Below, in pieces: positions 1-9,069 of a stretch of 64,000 nucleotides of DNA. The stretch lies in the NCBI GenBank assembly GCA_964501275.1, contig CAZCSP010000010.1, positions 1 through 64,000 on the forward strand, read 5' to 3'. The notes beneath the pieces were generated by a model. That model did not search any database. It worked only from the letters and a program-made list of their open reading frames with translations, and was not told where the DNA came from. The DNA comes from 55-13 sp964501275. Its GTDB lineage: Bacteria > Armatimonadota > Fimbriimonadia > Fimbriimonadales > Fimbriimonadaceae. Each line of letters starts with the position of its first letter. Position 1 is the stretch's first letter. Position numbers and translations under genes: made by a program.

Positions 1-163
1 GTACCAACTCATTTTGGACCTAAATTCAAGCCTGCAACCGGACGAGAGTCGAACTCCCCTGCTCTAGCATTCCTTTCGTCTGGCGCCTCCTTAAGCTCGC
101 AGCGCGGCCACTCTAAGTGGTAGAGTGCCATCAGCGCAAGGTGCAGACCTTTTGGAGAAAGCA

Positions 164-919
164 ATGAGTTCATTCGAGGATAAAATCGCTCTGGTTACCG
201 GCGGGGGCTCGGGCCTGGGAGAAGCAATAGGAAAGGCGATCGCCGCAAAGGGCGGCAAAGTTGTTTTGACCGACATCAACGTGGCAGGCGCGGAACGTGT
301 CGCGGCCGAGATTGTGAATGCCGGAGGGGTGGCTAGCTCCTTTCGACAAGACACCGCCAAACCTGAGGACTCCGAAGCTGCAGTCCATTTCACAGTGGAG
401 ACCTTTGGTGCTCTGCATTTCGCCGTCAACAACGCGGGCATCGGAGGCGCAGCGGCTCCTGCCGGGGAAACGGACCTTTCCGATTGGCAACGCGTCATCG
501 ATATCAATTTGAACGGCGTTCTCTACGGAATGCGCTATCAGATCCCCGCAATGCTCGAAGCGGGAGCGAGTCAGTGCGCCATTGTCAACATTGCCTCCAT
601 TCACGGGATGGTCGCGGCCATCGGCAATGGCGCCTACACCGCCGCGAAGCATGGAGTGGTCGGGCTGACCAGGAACTCCGCGGCGGAATACGGCCCGCAG
701 GGTCTGCGCATCAATTGCATTGGGCCCGGCTACATCGAGACCCCACTGCTGACAAATCTCCCGGATGACGTGCGGACCGGGCTTGTAGCCAAACACCCTC
801 TAGGGCGCCTCGGCCGTCCGGATGAAGTTGCCCCACTCGTTTGCTTTTTACTCTCAGACGAGGCCTCATTCATCACCGGTGGGTACTATCTGGTCGACGG
901 AGGCTACACCGCCGTCTGA
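164..919 (+). CDS. SDR family NAD(P)-dependent oxidoreductase
   Basis: Classical short-chain dehydrogenase/reductase of 251 residues, the usual length. The glycine-rich cofactor motif TGGGSGLG lies at residues 12-19, NNAG at 89-92, and the catalytic set Ser145, Tyr158 and Lys162 (YTAAK) is complete. The C-terminus ends in the typical segment ITGGYYLVDGG. The ATG at 164 is chosen over a start 39 bases upstream because GGAGAA sits just before it. Substrate cannot be told from sequence. It is the first of three codirectional genes with a SnoaL-like protein and an FMN reductase, suggesting a small redox or detoxification operon. Confidence 0.93.
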   Translation: MSSFEDKIALVTGGGSGLGEAIGKAIAAKGGKVVLTDINVAGAERVAAEIVNAGGVASSFRQDTAKPEDSEAAVHFTVETFGALHFAVNNAGIGGAAAPAGETDLSDWQRVIDINLNGVLYGMRYQIPAMLEAGASQCAIVNIASIHGMVAAIGNGAYTAAKHGVVGLTRNSAAEYGPQGLRINCIGPGYIETPLLTNLPDDVRTGLVAKHPLGRLGRPDEVAPLVCFLLSDEASFITGGYYLVDGGYTAV

Positions 920-973
920 TTGCCCTTGATCAAAGACCGCCACACTGGAACTGAACATCGAAGGAGATTCAAA

Positions 974-1417
974 ATGACTACAACCGAAGAACGAAACATG
1001 GAGCTCATGCAGACGCTCGACGACGGCTGGAACGCTCAGGATACGGAGCTCTTCCGAGCAAGGCATAAGCCCGACGTCATCGTCCGCTGGCCCGGAAAGA
1101 CGGAGCCAACGGTCGGGATCGACGATCACACGCAGGAGTCGATCGACTTCTGGAACACGTTCCCCGATCAAAAGCTCGACAACAAGCCCTATCGCGTCTT
1201 TTTCGCTTCAGGCGACTGGACGTGCTCGGTCGCTCGTTTCCGAGGCACGATGACCGGCCCCATGAAGCTCGCGGACGGAACCGAGATTCCGCCGACCGGC
1301 AAGTCGTTCGATGTGGACTTCTACACGGTCGCAAAGTGGCATGATGGCCAGATCGTTGAGGAGAACCTTATGTACGATCTCGTCACGTTCATGAAGCAGA
1401 TCGGCCTGAGCGAGTGA
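974..1417 (+). CDS. SnoaL-like / ester cyclase family protein
   Basis: Protein of 147 residues with the look of the SnoaL-like NTF2 fold: an N-terminal helix with DGWNAQD, a WPG turn, and C-terminal strands with GKSFDVDFYTVAKWHDGQIVEE. These families form a small cone-shaped pocket and include polyketide cyclases and many uncharacterised enzymes. AAGGAG at 961-966 supports the ATG at 974. It follows the SDR gene by 54 bases and precedes an FMN reductase. The reaction is unknown. Confidence 0.8.
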   Translation: MTTTEERNMELMQTLDDGWNAQDTELFRARHKPDVIVRWPGKTEPTVGIDDHTQESIDFWNTFPDQKLDNKPYRVFFASGDWTCSVARFRGTMTGPMKLADGTEIPPTGKSFDVDFYTVAKWHDGQIVEENLMYDLVTFMKQIGLSE

Positions 1418-1457
1418 ATATCGCTGAGATGCACGGCTTGTTCGAGGAGAGGTTTTG

Positions 1458-2051
1458 ATGACGATATACAAAGTGGGCTACTTCGTGGGAAGCCTCTCTT
1501 CGACTTCCATCAATCGGAGGCTCGCACAGGCGCTGAAAAAGCTCGCACCCGAGGGGCTGGAGTCCGAGGAGATTCCCATTAAGGACCTTCCTCTCTACAG
1601 CAGCGACTACGACAATGATTTTCCCTCAGTGGCGAAGGTTCTCAAGGATGCCGTGGGCCGGTCCCATGCAATCCTCTTCGTGACCCCGGAGTACAACCGG
1701 TCCATCCCGGGTGGCTTGAAGAATGCAATCGACTGGGCGAGCCGGCCTTGGGGGGCGAACTCGTTCGCCCGAAAGCCAACTGCCGTTATCGGGGCTTCTC
1801 CTGGCGCCATAGGCACGGCTGTCGCCCAGCAAAGTTTGCGGAGCGTGTTGAGCTTCCTTAATGCGCCTCAGATGAATTCGCCCGAGGCCTACATCACGTT
1901 CACACCGGACCTCATCGACGCCGATGGCAATGTCACGAACCCCTCCACCGAATCGTTTCTGCGCCAGTTCATGGAGGAGTTCCACGACTTCATCGTTCGC
2001 GTGCTTACCGTGCTGCCCCATGAGGAGACTGTTTGTCCCACCGAGCCATAG
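1458..2051 (+). CDS. NADPH-dependent FMN reductase
   Basis: Flavodoxin-fold quinone/FMN reductase of 197 residues. The FMN phosphate loop is GSLSSTSINRRLA near residues 12-24, and the family-typical TPEYNRSIPGGLKNAIDW lies near residues 74-91. Likely role is NAD(P)H-driven reduction of FMN, quinones or azo compounds in the cytoplasm. GAGGAGAGG ends six bases before the ATG at 1458, and a TTG lies immediately upstream in frame. It is the last gene of the three-gene unit. Confidence 0.92.
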   Translation: MTIYKVGYFVGSLSSTSINRRLAQALKKLAPEGLESEEIPIKDLPLYSSDYDNDFPSVAKVLKDAVGRSHAILFVTPEYNRSIPGGLKNAIDWASRPWGANSFARKPTAVIGASPGAIGTAVAQQSLRSVLSFLNAPQMNSPEAYITFTPDLIDADGNVTNPSTESFLRQFMEEFHDFIVRVLTVLPHEETVCPTEP

Positions 2052-2247
2052 GTAGCAGAGGTGGTGGATCCCGTCAACGAGCGCAAACCAAACCTAAAGT
2101 GGTTCTAACCGCGTAGACTTCGGTGTACCGTGCTCCTCATGTTCAATATCTGAACCCAACCGAGACAGGATTCGCACTCCGAAGTGATGATCTAACGCCA
2201 ACTTGTCGGGGCATTTTGCAGGGTTGACGCCAGAATCCAGCCAGGTT

Positions 2248-3738
2248 TTACTTCCCAAACCGACGTTTTAACTCCGCGATCGTGGCGTTGCGGATGTCCT
2301 CGTGTTCTTTCAGAACGGTGATGTCCGGATTGCCATCCTTCTTCAGCCATCCAAAGTTCTGCTCATTGCCGGTCAGCAGGAAGTCGCTGATGGCGATGGT
2401 GTAGTCGCGACCGTCTTCGATGGCTGCCCCTTTATACATTGGCTGATCGCCGTTGTAGGTCACGCCCGCCGTCTGGAGGTAGCCACCTTGGCCCTTGTTC
2501 GCGATGCCCTGGGCGAGGACCCGCTTTAGAAATGCCCCTTTGACCTTGATCGATACGATCTTGCCGCCGAAGGGCAGGATTCGGATGACGTCGTATTCGG
2601 TCACTTCACCTGGCTGGATCATGTCGTCGATCCGAATCGAGCCTGCGTTGTAGATCGCAATCTCGCTTCCCGGCGCGGCGGCCAACATCCCTTCGGCAAT
2701 GATCTTCGTGAGTTCGGTCGGCTTGTTGCGGACGCTCGTCTCGTGCCCATCCAACGCAATCGGAACATCGGCGACCTTGGTCTCCGGGTTGAATCCATCC
2801 TTGCGGAAGGCGTCGAACGCGATCTTGACCCACTTGTCGACCTCGGCCTTCACGGCGGGGTCCTCGGGAACGTCGGCGCTCAGCCGGCGTAGCGTGGAGC
2901 TCTTCTGGAGTTTACGGGTGACGGGGTCGAAGGCAAATTCGTGGACGAAGACCGACCTCGCGTTCGCGTCGGCTTTGTAGATGCCGGGCAGGCTGCCGAT
3001 CTCGATCCGATGCAACTCGTGTTCGTGCCCGCCGAGGATCATGTCGATCTCCGGGAACGTCTGAGCGATCTTCATGTCATCCTCGTATGCCAGGTGCGTA
3101 AGCGCGATGAGCACATCAACCTTCGGTCGAAGTTCCCGCACCTGCTTGGCGGTCTCCGCCATGACGTCGGTGTACTTCACATACGTCGCCGGGTTGCTCG
3201 GGATGGTCACCCCGAAGTAGCCGACGCGCACCTTTTGGCCGCCGCTTTCGATCACCTGAATCCGGTTAAGCTCCGTCTTCGGGAAGGGTTGTCCTTGGGC
3301 GTTCCAAACGTTACTCGATACCCAACCGAACTTGGATTCCTCCATCCGTTGCTGGAACTGCGCTTCGGAGACATCGAACTCGTGATTGCCAAAGGTCGCC
3401 AGATACAGGGGGATCGCATTGAGCATCGCCACCATCTGCTTTCCCGCTAGACGCTCGCCATCCACACGGGCCGTGCCGAGTGCGCTCGGGCTAAAAAAGT
3501 CGCCCGCGATCACGAGATACGTGTTCGGATTCACCTGCTTGTAGGCGTTGAAGACGGTGGCGACCTTGGCCATGCCGCCCTCCTTGCCCACCGGCGTGAT
3601 CTCGTACACGTCGTTGATCTGGATCAGGTTGAACCTGATCGCGTTGCTGCCCGGCTCTATGCCAGGCTTCTGGCCGATGGCAACGGCGAGCATCGCACAC
3701 AGCAACGCGAAAACGAGAACCCGAATCTGCAGTTTCAT
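2248..3738 (-). CDS. Exported 5'-nucleotidase / metallophosphoesterase
   Basis: Secreted two-domain phosphoesterase of 496 residues, near the length of UshA/YfkN relatives. A signal peptide (MKLQIRVLVFALLCAMLAVA) is followed by a calcineurin-like domain with QINDVYE, GDFFSP, GNHEFD, ALTHLAYEDD and GGHEHE, which supply the two-metal ligands. The C-terminal half carries the 5'-nucleotidase substrate domain (YNAGSIRIDD, ILPFGG). It probably hydrolyses nucleotides or nucleotide-like phosphate esters outside the cytoplasm. It stands alone, facing a divergent secreted protein at 3818. The first residues of the usual D-x-H motif read QINDVYE, so that metal ligand differs slightly. Confidence 0.9.
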   Translation of the reverse strand: MKLQIRVLVFALLCAMLAVAIGQKPGIEPGSNAIRFNLIQINDVYEITPVGKEGGMAKVATVFNAYKQVNPNTYLVIAGDFFSPSALGTARVDGERLAGKQMVAMLNAIPLYLATFGNHEFDVSEAQFQQRMEESKFGWVSSNVWNAQGQPFPKTELNRIQVIESGGQKVRVGYFGVTIPSNPATYVKYTDVMAETAKQVRELRPKVDVLIALTHLAYEDDMKIAQTFPEIDMILGGHEHELHRIEIGSLPGIYKADANARSVFVHEFAFDPVTRKLQKSSTLRRLSADVPEDPAVKAEVDKWVKIAFDAFRKDGFNPETKVADVPIALDGHETSVRNKPTELTKIIAEGMLAAAPGSEIAIYNAGSIRIDDMIQPGEVTEYDVIRILPFGGKIVSIKVKGAFLKRVLAQGIANKGQGGYLQTAGVTYNGDQPMYKGAAIEDGRDYTIAISDFLLTGNEQNFGWLKKDGNPDITVLKEHEDIRNATIAELKRRFGK

Positions 3739-3817
3739 ACCGACCCGATTATGATGCGTTTGGCGATGCTTCCGGGTAGATTGCGGGAGAGTCAGTGATA
3801 AAGCCTACAAGAGGTCT

Positions 3818-4768
3818 ATGACAATGTTGATACCCTTCTCTAATCGCAATTCTCGGCCTGTTGCTACGCTCGCAGTCCTCGTGCTCGTCGCCTCCCTTTC
3901 CAGCATCAGCACGGCATCGCCGCAGGCCAATGACCTGAAGGCGTTGGATGGCGAGTGGATCTTTATTGAAGACCGGACCGAGGGCCGGCCCCTCGAAAAT
4001 GTGAATCCGCCCATGAATGCGAGGTTCATCTTCAAGGTCGAAGAAGGAGTAGTTGTTCTGGTCTGGGGCCATGGCGGGAATGGGAACCGCAATGTGAGCG
4101 TCAAAGTCGATGGCCCTCCCACCGAGATCGCAGGCCCCGCAGAGGGCGCGCTCGTTCGCTACCGAGGCTCGTGGAAAGACGGCGTGTTCAGCTATGAGAT
4201 GGAGTTCGTCCGTGCGGCGGGGCAGGCTCCCGAGAGTGTGACCAAGCGATCATTCCAAATGACCAAGGACGGGCTGATCGTGCGCTCGAATCTTGAATTG
4301 ACCCGGGGCGTCCCGTCGGTTGGACTCTATAAGCAGGCGAAGGACATCCCGATGCCCACCCCCGCCAAGGCGACGATTGCCGATTTGGCTTGGCTTTCCG
4401 GCAATTGGTCGGGAACGCGAGGGACGGGCGGCGCGATCTCGTTCGAAGAGCGATGGAGCCCACCGAAGGGCGGCTCGATGTTCGCCATTGCGCGCACGGT
4501 CAACCGTGACCGATTGTCCGCGTTTGAGTACCTGCGGATCGTCGAGCGCGACGGTGGGCTGGTTTATGTCGCTCAACCCAATGGCGCTGCGCCGACGGAG
4601 TTCGTTATGACCGAGTTTTCGGGGAGGCGAGCGGTGTTCGAGAACCCTCGCCACGACTATCCGAAGAAGATCGTTTACGAGTTGACGGATGACAGCCTGA
4701 CCGCCACAATCGGCTATATCAAGGGCGGCACTCCCCGGCGCTTTGAGTTCAAGCGCGAGGGCAGTTAA
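3818..4768 (+). CDS. Secreted protein with C-terminal DUF6265-like domain
   Basis: Exported protein of 316 residues. It starts with a long basic region and a hydrophobic signal segment (residues 16-32), followed by a domain beginning LKALDGEWIFIEDR. The second half (from about residue 184, IADLAWLSGNWSG) resembles DUF6265, with EERWSPPKGGSMFA and the FENPRHDYPKKI signature. Both halves look like lipocalin-type beta-barrels that begin with a G-x-W motif. Function is unknown. A second ATG six bases downstream could also be used. Confidence 0.75.
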   Translation: MTMLIPFSNRNSRPVATLAVLVLVASLSSISTASPQANDLKALDGEWIFIEDRTEGRPLENVNPPMNARFIFKVEEGVVVLVWGHGGNGNRNVSVKVDGPPTEIAGPAEGALVRYRGSWKDGVFSYEMEFVRAAGQAPESVTKRSFQMTKDGLIVRSNLELTRGVPSVGLYKQAKDIPMPTPAKATIADLAWLSGNWSGTRGTGGAISFEERWSPPKGGSMFAIARTVNRDRLSAFEYLRIVERDGGLVYVAQPNGAAPTEFVMTEFSGRRAVFENPRHDYPKKIVYELTDDSLTATIGYIKGGTPRRFEFKREGS

Positions 4769-5037
4769 CGACTTCAGCTCCCTCCTCTTGAGTTAAGATC
4801 CAAACGCCGCATCCAATTCCGCCAACGCTGATAACGGTTCCGAAGATAAACCCCGAAACCATCGATCCCGCCGCCTCCCGCATTCATTAGCAATCAAAAC
4901 CCGCCATGACTCTGCCATTGGAGCATTTTGAGGTGGTCACTGGTTGGTGGGAGTGTAGGGTTAGCCATGGCGATCTCGCTTTTTGGGGACCATACCGAGC
5001 TCAATACCTGAGGATATGGCGCGTTGCTGAGGTTGTC

Positions 5038-6045
5038 TTACCAGTAGGTTGCCAGATAATCTTTAGCTTGCCCACTTGCCTTCGCTTCTAAGTAATCTGT
5101 GGGCAGAAGATGCTCAAATTGCATCCTAGCTGTCATGGCTGGCTGCCAGTTTGCCCATGCCCGCATTCCTTCACCGGCAAAGATTGCATCGAGTAGCATC
5201 GCCTTCATAGGTGTCCGAGGAAACATCGCAGGTGGATGAATTTGAGGGACCACTATCGGTTGCCTTACACCCACCGATGCCTCCACAAGGTGATAGATGC
5301 CCGATGTGCTTAAGATTAATGAATCTGCTCTTTCGATATCTAATCCCATCGAGCCTCCAGCATCAAGAATCTGGCTATAGAGTTCAATAAAGTCACTCCT
5401 GCTCATTGCCTGGCGAAGAGGGAGGTTATCGTCTGGCAAGTCGATAAACACCATATGCTCAAAGCCGCTAGAAGCGGGATAACCCTCGAGTTGCTTCACT
5501 GCACTCTCATGACATTCTCGGATGCGCCTTCCTAAGTTCGAGATTGACCACGTAGTAAGCGACCTCCCTTGGATATCTTTGCACTCGACTAGAAGCCGCA
5601 TCTTTGGCAACATGATGTCAGGACTCTTACCATTGATCCTTGGAATGAACTCACATGTGATGCCGGTTCGTGCGATTGAATTGAACACAAAAACCTCATA
5701 GAACGCTGAGACGCTTGATTCAATGAACTTTGGCACGTTGCTATAGGTACCCATCAAGGCTCTCGCGAAATGCTTATTAGCTTGATCAAAGCGCAGGGTC
5801 GCGGGATGAGTCGCCATATGGCCATGAAGCCTAAACGCGTGCAATAAGCCTCCCATCTCAGACCGATACCAAAGCTCACCTGAAGTTGCACTTGACGGCG
5901 GCTTGGATAGCTGAGGAATGAAGGGCTTTTCAGCAAGCCTCGGCTCTGCATCGACTAGAACGCGAACCCCCTGATAGATAGATTCGTATGCTTCAATCGA
6001 AAGAACAATTAGCCTCAAATCCGAAGCGTTAGGCGTCATTTGCAC
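5038..6045 (-). CDS. Hypothetical protein with PD-(D/E)XK nuclease-like motif
   Basis: Protein of 335 residues that I do not recognise as a family. Residues 141-156 read SPDIMLPKMRLLVECK: Pro142-Asp143, ten residues, then Glu154-x-Lys156, which is the PD-(D/E)XK nuclease signature. A possible helper acidic residue is Glu117. The spacing and the hydrophobic strand before ECK fit a restriction-endonuclease-like core. The gene is visibly AT-richer than the genes on both sides, suggesting acquisition. It has no methylase, helicase or toxin partner next to it. It could be a solitary defence nuclease, a degenerate restriction enzyme or a structural relative without activity. Confidence 0.7.
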   Translation of the reverse strand: MQMTPNASDLRLIVLSIEAYESIYQGVRVLVDAEPRLAEKPFIPQLSKPPSSATSGELWYRSEMGGLLHAFRLHGHMATHPATLRFDQANKHFARALMGTYSNVPKFIESSVSAFYEVFVFNSIARTGITCEFIPRINGKSPDIMLPKMRLLVECKDIQGRSLTTWSISNLGRRIRECHESAVKQLEGYPASSGFEHMVFIDLPDDNLPLRQAMSRSDFIELYSQILDAGGSMGLDIERADSLILSTSGIYHLVEASVGVRQPIVVPQIHPPAMFPRTPMKAMLLDAIFAGEGMRAWANWQPAMTARMQFEHLLPTDYLEAKASGQAKDYLATYW

Positions 6046-6071
6046 ATCAAGGATACCGAGCTAGCCACCCA

Positions 6072-6779
6072 TCAACACCGCGCCGACTTGCGCTTCTTCC
6101 CTACTCGACCCTTTTCGGCAACCTTCCGAATGTAGTCCGGCGCGAACGGGACTTTGCAGGCGGTGTTGCCCATGTCTACCTTCACCTTGCCGATCTCTTC
6201 CCCGGCGCGTAGAGCCTCGTCGGTCAACTCCGACACGTAAGACCCGAGGGCGATCACGAAGTTATTCATCTTGTAGCGCACGCGATCAGGCTGGGCGTGG
6301 ATGGTGGTCTTTACTCGCTCTAGCAGGCTCCTAAGCGCGGGAACATCCAACGAAGCGTCGTCCTTCACCGCGACCCAACTCGAAAGCGTTCCCCAACCTA
6401 CAACCGCATCCTTCTCAGACGGGGACTCGATCCACTCCAGCGCGAGGTCCCAGCCGTGCGGGCCGTCCGCCGCCACCCAGGCGACCGCGAACTCGGCTAC
6501 CGTGTCGCTCGTGGCCCTATCGAGCCAGCCGCGCAGGTCGTCCTTGGTCATTTTGGATTCGTCGGCGATTAACCCGGCCAGATAAAGAGCGTCGTAGATG
6601 CCGGTGTCGAAGAGGTCGAGGGCGAGTTGGTAGTCCTTCTTGATCGCTTTCTCATACTTCTTAAGCTCCTCGATCTTCACCCCGAAGAGCGGCCCGGTGA
6701 CGCCGTGGTTACGCAAGATGCGGCGGTAGCCCTCGGTTCCGAGGGGCTCAATCTCTGAAACGATTTGTTCTGCGGTCAT
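6072..6779 (-). CDS. DNA alkylation repair family protein (HEAT-like)
   Basis: Protein of 235 residues resembling the DNA alkylation repair/AlkD-like HEAT-repeat family: TEGYRRILRNHGVTGPLFGVK, ALDLFDTGIYDALYLAGLIAD, then helical repeats. Members either excise alkylated bases or bind DNA without known catalysis. The frame is open 99 bases further upstream, but that would overlap the next gene. The ATG at 6779 has GGAG six bases before it and matches where the family begins (MTAEQIVSEIE). The C-terminus is rich in Lys and Arg. Confidence 0.83.
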   Translation of the reverse strand: MTAEQIVSEIEPLGTEGYRRILRNHGVTGPLFGVKIEELKKYEKAIKKDYQLALDLFDTGIYDALYLAGLIADESKMTKDDLRGWLDRATSDTVAEFAVAWVAADGPHGWDLALEWIESPSEKDAVVGWGTLSSWVAVKDDASLDVPALRSLLERVKTTIHAQPDRVRYKMNNFVIALGSYVSELTDEALRAGEEIGKVKVDMGNTACKVPFAPDYIRKVAEKGRVGKKRKSARC

Positions 6780-6798
6780 GACAAACTCCAGACTAAGA

Positions 6799-8376
6799 TT
6801 ATGTCCCTTCCCCATCCGGGTATGCGCGATCCATGCGCGGTCGCTCGGGAGCGTCTCCGATGGCGCGAACTGTTTCAAGGATCAGCCGCGCGGCAAGCGC
6901 GATCTTCGAGTAGTCGATCTTGTCAGCGCTGTCCGAAGGCTGGTGGTAGTCTCGGTGCTCACCGCCGTAGTAGAACACAAACGGGATGCCTTTGTTTCCG
7001 TAGCTGGCTTGGTCGCTACGGAACATCAACTGTCTTGGATCGCTAAGCGTGTCGAACTTGGAGTCGAGTTTAACGCCCGTTTTGGATGCTGCCTGCGCCA
7101 CAAGCGAGTCAAGGTCGCGGCTAAAGGCTTTCGGGCCGATGGCGTACAGCGTATCCGGGGCCGAGAGATCGCCGTTCATGGGGTCTTTGTCCCCCGATTG
7201 GCGGCTGCGGCCAACCATATCGACATTGACATACGCGACGACCCGCTTGAGGTCTACCGTGGGGTGGTCGACGAAGTACTGCGAGCCCATGTTGCCCTTT
7301 TCTTCCCCGCAGTGCCACACGATAAGAACCGACCGTTTGGGACGCGGACCCTGTGAGAGCGCCTGCGCCACGGCGATCAGGGCGGCGCTGCCCGATGCGT
7401 TGTCGTCTGCGCCGTTGTAGATCGAGTCGCCCGCCACTTCGCGCCCGACTCCAAGGTGGTCGTAGTGGGCGCCGACCGCCACGATGTCGTTCTTGAGCAC
7501 GGGGTCGCTACCCGGAATCATCGCAATCACGTTCTGGGCCGAGGCAGGCGTCTCCTTCACCGAGAGCGAGACGGTGAGGACTTTCGCGGCGGAGAGGGCC
7601 TGCGATGGGGGCGGCTCTTTCGTGGCAATCGTGTTAAAGACATCCCCCGCCCGGGTCGCTTCGCCATCAAAGATGGCGGCCAAGAGCCGGGGGGATGCGA
7701 TGATGGCAGGGATAGCCAATTCACCACCCGCGTCTTCCCCCGCGAGGATGGTTCGCCCTCGCTCGACGTCGTTCTTCCGTGTCAGGTGCCATCCGGCGAG
7801 ATTGTGAAAAGCGGGCGAGAAGATGATGCCCGCCGCGCCCCTCGCTTGGATCGCCGAAATCGGGTCAGACCAGCTTCCGGCAGGCCCACTTGTGTCGGCA
7901 GCGGTCAGGTCCTTCGGACTGGTTGGACAGACGAAGACGAACTTGCCCTTCAAGTCTAGGCCCTTATAGGGGTCCATGCCCTTCGACTGCAAGACCCAGC
8001 CATGGCCGACGAAGACGATGCCGCCCGATACGACCGTCTTGCCCGGCTTCGCCGGAATGAGCGCGATGAAGTCGTCTCCGTGGCGGAAGGCCTGTCCGCC
8101 AAGTTGTACGGTCGTGCCTTGGGGAACGATGGTCAGTCGGCGCATGGGCAGTGTCTGGTAGAAGGTGCCGCGCTCTCCGGCAGGCTTTGCCGCCGTTGCT
8201 TTGAGCGAATCCACAATGAACTTGCCTGCCCTGTCAAGGCCGGGCGATGGGGTGTCACGGCCTTGCAGTTGATCGGAGGCAAGGAATTCGACCGACCTCC
8301 GGAGCGCCGCTGGGTCGAGGGGATTTTGAACCTGCCCCGCCAAGGCGACCGCTAAAACAAGGGCGTTGCTTACCAT
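6799..8376 (-). CDS. Exported M28 family zinc aminopeptidase
   Basis: Secreted peptidase of about 525 residues. It has a short signal sequence, then an N-terminal segment with FLASDQLQGRDTPSPG as in M28 enzymes, a PA-like inserted domain, and the catalytic domain. Zinc-binding elements can be seen in order: GAHYDHLG (His), NGADDNASG (bridging Asp), WHCGEEKGNMGS (catalytic Glu-Glu), NVDMVG (Asp) and HRDYHQPSD (His). All expected ligands are present. It likely removes N-terminal residues from peptides outside the cytoplasm. The ATG at 8376 is preceded by AGGA; a TTG lies one codon upstream. Confidence 0.92.
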   Translation of the reverse strand: MVSNALVLAVALAGQVQNPLDPAALRRSVEFLASDQLQGRDTPSPGLDRAGKFIVDSLKATAAKPAGERGTFYQTLPMRRLTIVPQGTTVQLGGQAFRHGDDFIALIPAKPGKTVVSGGIVFVGHGWVLQSKGMDPYKGLDLKGKFVFVCPTSPKDLTAADTSGPAGSWSDPISAIQARGAAGIIFSPAFHNLAGWHLTRKNDVERGRTILAGEDAGGELAIPAIIASPRLLAAIFDGEATRAGDVFNTIATKEPPPSQALSAAKVLTVSLSVKETPASAQNVIAMIPGSDPVLKNDIVAVGAHYDHLGVGREVAGDSIYNGADDNASGSAALIAVAQALSQGPRPKRSVLIVWHCGEEKGNMGSQYFVDHPTVDLKRVVAYVNVDMVGRSRQSGDKDPMNGDLSAPDTLYAIGPKAFSRDLDSLVAQAASKTGVKLDSKFDTLSDPRQLMFRSDQASYGNKGIPFVFYYGGEHRDYHQPSDSADKIDYSKIALAARLILETVRAIGDAPERPRMDRAYPDGEGT

Positions 8377-8519
8377 CAAGGAATCCTACACTAATCGTTG
8401 GGGTTTGTGCAAATGGGTCGCTGGCGAGTCGAGCTGCAATGTCTCGCGCTTCCAAGCGTGCCGCTTGCGGTAACTTTAGACGTGCCCTCCCATAACCGGG
8501 CACTTGGAGAGCAAACAAA

Positions 8520-8996
8520 GTGAAGCCAAAAAACACGATCTGTCTCTGGTACGACAAAGATGCCCTGGAGGCCGCGCAGTTCTACGCCGCAACATTCCCG
8601 GATAGCGAAGTCACCGCCATCTTCGAGGCGCCCAGCGACTTCCCGAGCGGTAAGAAAGGCGACGTGCTGACCGTGGAGTTCACCGTCCTCGGAATTCCCT
8701 GCATAGGGCTGAACGGCGGCCCTGCGTTCAAGCACTCCGAGGCCTTCTCCTTCCAGATCGCGACTGACGATCAGGAAGAGACCGACCGGTATTGGAACGC
8801 CATCGTGAGCAACGGCGGCGAAGAAAGCATGTGCGGCTGGTGCAAGGACCGCTGGGGCCTCTCCTGGCAAATCACCCCCCGCACCCTTAGCGATGCCATG
8901 GCCGCAGGCGGCGACGAAGCCCGGCGGGCGTTTGAGGCGATGATGACGATGCAGAAGATCGACGTTGCCGCAATCGACGCGGCCCGGCAAGGCTAG
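8520..8996 (+). CDS. VOC family protein (PhnB / 3-demethylubiquinone methyltransferase-like)
   Basis: Protein of 158 residues in the glyoxalase/VOC superfamily, PhnB type. It starts ICLWYDKDALEAAQFYAATFP and contains VEFTVLGIPCIGLNGGPAFKH and the ending DRWGLSWQITPRTL, all typical. These small beta-alpha-beta proteins often sit in antibiotic or antitoxin-like contexts, but most have no assigned reaction. The start is GTG at 8520, with GGAGAG about ten bases upstream. Confidence 0.9.
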   Translation: MKPKNTICLWYDKDALEAAQFYAATFPDSEVTAIFEAPSDFPSGKKGDVLTVEFTVLGIPCIGLNGGPAFKHSEAFSFQIATDDQEETDRYWNAIVSNGGEESMCGWCKDRWGLSWQITPRTLSDAMAAGGDEARRAFEAMMTMQKIDVAAIDAARQG

Positions 8997-9020
8997 TCGG
9001 AATCCTAGTAATTCTCCCAG

Positions 9021-9049
9021 TTAACAGTGCACTGTATTTGCGTTATCTT
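9021..9049 (+). promoter_or_regulatory. Probable sigma-70-type promoter of the PEP-CTERM gene
   Basis: TTAACA at 9021-9026 and TATCTT at 9044-9049 are separated by exactly 17 bases, close to the sigma-70 consensus, and lie 20 bases before the start codon of the PEP-CTERM gene. The short palindrome AGTGCACT overlaps the spacer. No transcript evidence. Confidence 0.5.
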
Positions 9050-9069
9050 AATGTTTTCTGGAGGGTTTC

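Noticed and set aside
36..163. tRNA-like fragments: a T-arm-like stretch on the minus strand near 40-66 and a D-arm-like ACTC-TAAGTGGTA-GAGT on the plus strand near 112-128
   Set aside because: The two parts lie on opposite strands, the T-stem has mismatches, and no anticodon arm with a U33 position can be built.
2302..3450. Several open frames opposite the phosphoesterase gene
   Set aside because: They are antisense shadows caused by high GC content at codon third positions.
4906..5091. 61-codon plus-strand frame in the gap before the PD-(D/E)XK gene
   Set aside because: No ribosome site, overlaps the end of the opposite gene, and composition is not protein-like.
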